A stretch of 64,000 bases of DNA from Rhodoglobus sp. (lineage in GTDB: Bacteria > Actinomycetota > Actinomycetes > Actinomycetales > Microbacteriaceae). Of the stretch, positions 61,919 to 64,000 are shown piece by piece. Position numbers and translations under genes: made by a program. Under the pieces are notes generated by a model. It saw only the letters and a list, made by a program, of their open reading frames with translations, was not told the origin of the DNA and made no database searches. Numbering within the stretch: position 1 is the first letter of the stretch; each line of letters opens with the position of its first letter. Location: the NCBI GenBank assembly GCA_025464445.1, contig JAODLY010000044.1:1-64000 (forward strand), in the 5' to 3' direction.

Positions 61919-63019
61919 CTACGGAACTCGAAGTTCCTTGAGCGGATCCCGCCTCGAAGCGAGGATGGCTGGGACAAGGGCTGCCAGAGTTCCCACCCCT
62001 ACAGCAAGCAGGCCAACCGAAAGGGTGAAGCTCAGACTGGGTAGTGGATCATTACCTATCGCCAGCGAAACCTCTGCGATTATGGTGCCCAGGGCTGCAC
62101 CAACTGCGCTAAGTCCAGCCATCTGAGTCAGTAACAAGGCAACGATCAGCCTCTGCGACGCTCCGAGAGCACGGCGTCGTCCGAAGTCTTTGCGGCGCAG
62201 CATTACTAGGCCGTAAAGGATTGCGGCGACAAGAATTGCGGTCACTCCGAATATGAAGATCACCAGACCTCTCCCAAAGGTTCCTAGCTGTCCCTGTACT
62301 AAGGCCCTCAGGCTTGCAAGCTCCTCGCTCGTCGCGATCTTTACCTTGTTTGGGTCTTTGACACCCAAGACGGATTGGACGGCCTTGGATACCGAGGCCA
62401 CCAAATCCGGTCGGGTCGCGATGACCACCACCACGCTGACCGTCTGCGGATCTTTGATATCCATCTTCTTGGGTACTAGCACAAGAGGTTCCAGGAATTG
62501 CAAATAGTCGGGTACCGCGATCTCGCCGGCGATGGCAAAATCACCCCCGGATGTTGAGGTGACGCCTCCTATTCCGTCAGGCATGCCAAGTTGTGACAGG
62601 GCGCTCGCGGAAGCCCACCCAATGTGATTCGGAAGTGCTTGACGAGTTGGAATCCCTATCGCGGGGAGATCGTCGCTCCAGACCATACGAATTGGCACTC
62701 TTGGGCCGTCCGGGATTGCGGCGTTGACAACGTCTTCTGGCGGCCCAAACGCGCTCGCCCATTCGATGCCTTCAATACTCGCGAGTCGTTGAAGGACGGA
62801 CGTGTCGAGACCGGAATCTGTATCGGCTCGGATAACGATGGAACGGGTGCCGACAGAGTCGATTGATCCCAATACCGCTTCCTCGGCACCAACGGTTCGC
62901 CCCGTAGTGAGGAGAATCGCGGCGCACATACCCGTGACCATCACGATCGAGATAAGGCTTGCTACCGGTTGAGATCTTGCAGTAGCGATCGCCTCTCGAA
63001 CCACGGGAATCGCCCTCAC
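61919..63019 (-). CDS. FtsX-family ABC permease of a MacAB-like exporter
   Basis: 366 residues: an N-terminal membrane helix (PVASLISIVMVTGMCAAILL), a large extracellular domain (about 45-235), and three C-terminal helices (GRGLVIFIFGVTAILVAAIL, LLTQMAGLSAVGAALGTIIA, LSVGLLAVGVGTLAALVPAI), the FtsX/MacB permease form without a fused ATPase. Its start overlaps the ATPase stop, so the two are coupled. Confidence 0.87.
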   Translation of the reverse strand: MRAIPVVREAIATARSQPVASLISIVMVTGMCAAILLTTGRTVGAEEAVLGSIDSVGTRSIVIRADTDSGLDTSVLQRLASIEGIEWASAFGPPEDVVNAAIPDGPRVPIRMVWSDDLPAIGIPTRQALPNHIGWASASALSQLGMPDGIGGVTSTSGGDFAIAGEIAVPDYLQFLEPLVLVPKKMDIKDPQTVSVVVVIATRPDLVASVSKAVQSVLGVKDPNKVKIATSEELASLRALVQGQLGTFGRGLVIFIFGVTAILVAAILYGLVMLRRKDFGRRRALGASQRLIVALLLTQMAGLSAVGAALGTIIAEVSLAIGNDPLPSLSFTLSVGLLAVGVGTLAALVPAILASRRDPLKELRVP

Positions 63020-63648
63020 AGTTCAATCCTCCGAGTGCATCGCTCGACCAGGGTGGGATCGTGCGTGACGACCACGACGGTTGCCCCGGACCGAGCCTGC
63101 GCGTGGAAGGCCTCAACCACGATGTCCGCCGAAGCGGGATCGAGGTTGCCCGTGGGCTCGTCCGCCAGCAGCACGCGAGGGTCATTGAGCAGTGCCCTGC
63201 ATAGCGCGATTCGCTGGGCTTGCCCTCCGGAGACCTGACCCGGCTTGGCGCCTGATTGTAGTTCGACTCCGAACTGTTGAAGCAATTGCAGAGCTCTACC
63301 TGTCGCCGCATCTCGCGGTTCATCTCGATAGAGTGCTGTCTCAATCACGTTGTCCAAGATGGTCCGGCTTGCATCCAAAGCCGCGTCTTGAAAAACGAAC
63401 CCGAAATTGCTAGCGCGTAGAGCTGCTCTCCTCGAATCGCTCAGACGGGTGACATCGATTCCGTCCAGAAGAATTTGTCCTTCGGTCGGACCCAGCATCA
63501 GGCCCAACAAGTAGAGCAGCGTCGATTTACCTCGACCAGACGGCCCGGTGATGGCAACAACCTCCCCCGGCAGAAAGACCGCATTCCACTCCTGGAGGAT
63601 CGGATCCCCACCGTCGTAGGCGAAGCTCAGACCGCGCGCCTCGAGCAC
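63016..63648 (-). CDS. ABC transporter ATP-binding protein (LolD/MacB type)
   Basis: 210 residues: Walker A GPSGRGKST (35-43), Q-loop FVFQDAALDASRT, signature VSGGQAQRIALCRALL and Walker B LLADEPTGNLDP, all typical of LolD-class ATPases. GTG start at 63648, 3 nt after the adaptor stop. Drives the permease encoded downstream. Confidence 0.92.
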   Translation of the reverse strand: MLEARGLSFAYDGGDPILQEWNAVFLPGEVVAITGPSGRGKSTLLYLLGLMLGPTEGQILLDGIDVTRLSDSRRAALRASNFGFVFQDAALDASRTILDNVIETALYRDEPRDAATGRALQLLQQFGVELQSGAKPGQVSGGQAQRIALCRALLNDPRVLLADEPTGNLDPASADIVVEAFHAQARSGATVVVVTHDPTLVERCTRRIEL

Positions 63649-63651
63649 GAA

Positions 63652-64000
63652 CTACTGTCCTGCGGGAACGCGAACCCGGGCGCCAGATGCCATTCCTTCA
63701 ATCACAGAGATGCCTTTGGCGCTGGCCTTTACTGTAACAACGTGCTCCTTGCCATTGTCGTCGATGACGACAATGGAGCCATCGGCTTTACTAAGGAGAG
63801 CGGCACTTGGAACCGTGAGCCCGTTGACCGATTCGACAATGACAATCTGTGAGTGCAAGAAACGCTGCCCGGACACGGGGATGCTTCCACATTTCTCGCC
63901 GCAGATTGGCGCACTGTCCTTTCCATCGAGGGCGATTGTGACATTCCCTTTGTCATCAGCCTTCTGCTCGGTCACATAGGACTCCCAGAGATCCCCGTCG
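63652..64000 (-). CDS. HlyD/MacA-like adaptor, C-terminal part (runs off the window)
   Basis: Only the last ~116 residues are inside the window; the frame is open to the edge. The visible part has VIVESVNGLTVPSAALLSKADGSIVVIDDNGKEHVV and ends with GMASGARVRVPAGQ, as in MacA/HlyD proteins. A Cys pair (CGEKC) is unusual. It leads the second exporter operon. Confidence 0.7.
   Translation of the reverse strand, partial: DGDLWESYVTEQKADDKGNVTIALDGKDSAPICGEKCGSIPVSGQRFLHSQIVIVESVNGLTVPSAALLSKADGSIVVIDDNGKEHVVTVKASAKGISVIEGMASGARVRVPAGQ

Overview
The window is high-GC, densely packed actinobacterial DNA, and its gene content fits Microbacteriaceae. The family-level guess rests on overall codon style, leaderless or GTG starts, a DUF3494 ice-binding protein with a LAxTG wall-sorting signal, a DUF3516 helicase, GAF-ANTAR regulators, Rv0428c-like SH3 and DUF1206 proteins. 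The ice-binding protein suggests a cold-adapted relative, but genus cannot be assigned by eye. No rRNA, tRNA or CRISPR array was seen.

Region 1 (1-39.3 kb) looks like ordinary chromosome. It begins with a truncated NagZ-type glycosidase lipoprotein, then an alpha-glucoside uptake operon on the minus strand: LacI repressor, GH13 glucosidase, binding protein and two permeases. CGCAAG/CTTGCG operator-like repeats flank the repressor. Next come UbiA, a DHA2 efflux pump, two alpha/beta hydrolases, an alditol oxidase, a DUF3516 helicase, a nucleoside hydrolase, a PrmC-like methyltransferase, SDRs, two divergent GAF-ANTAR regulators, the ice-binding protein and a MarR-GNAT protein. At 25.5-32.9 kb a divergent pair of translationally coupled operons joins an alkyl-DHAP-synthase-like flavoenzyme, a PlsC acyltransferase, an SDR, a fatty-acyl-reductase/HAD fusion and two ferritin-like proteins. 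This looks like a lipid (possibly ether-lipid) pathway and is the most coherent candidate system here. PEBP, PPK2, DAG kinase, DUF1206, PAP2 phosphatase and PrsW genes follow.

Region 2 (39.3-64 kb) is accessory DNA with pseudogenes and repeats. It holds a leucine-rich protein, two copies of a ~530-bp element with a small HTH gene behind a hairpin whose sequence differs completely between copies, a DUF5677-like protein, two nuclease-fold proteins (PD-(D/E)XK and CoiA-like), a MacAB-like exporter with a lipoprotein split by an in-frame stop and an I36-family secreted protein, a twice-frameshifted FAD oxidoreductase, and duplicated gene fragments.

Region 3 (54.5-64 kb) has a cassette of very small proteins beside a DUF2188 protein, a three-gene operon ending in an ImmA/IrrE metallopeptidase with zinc ribbons, a candidate structured RNA, an AAA ATPase with an RloB-like partner whose TOPRIM motifs are degenerate, and a second MacAB-like exporter running off the end. 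Together these suggest a defence and export island.
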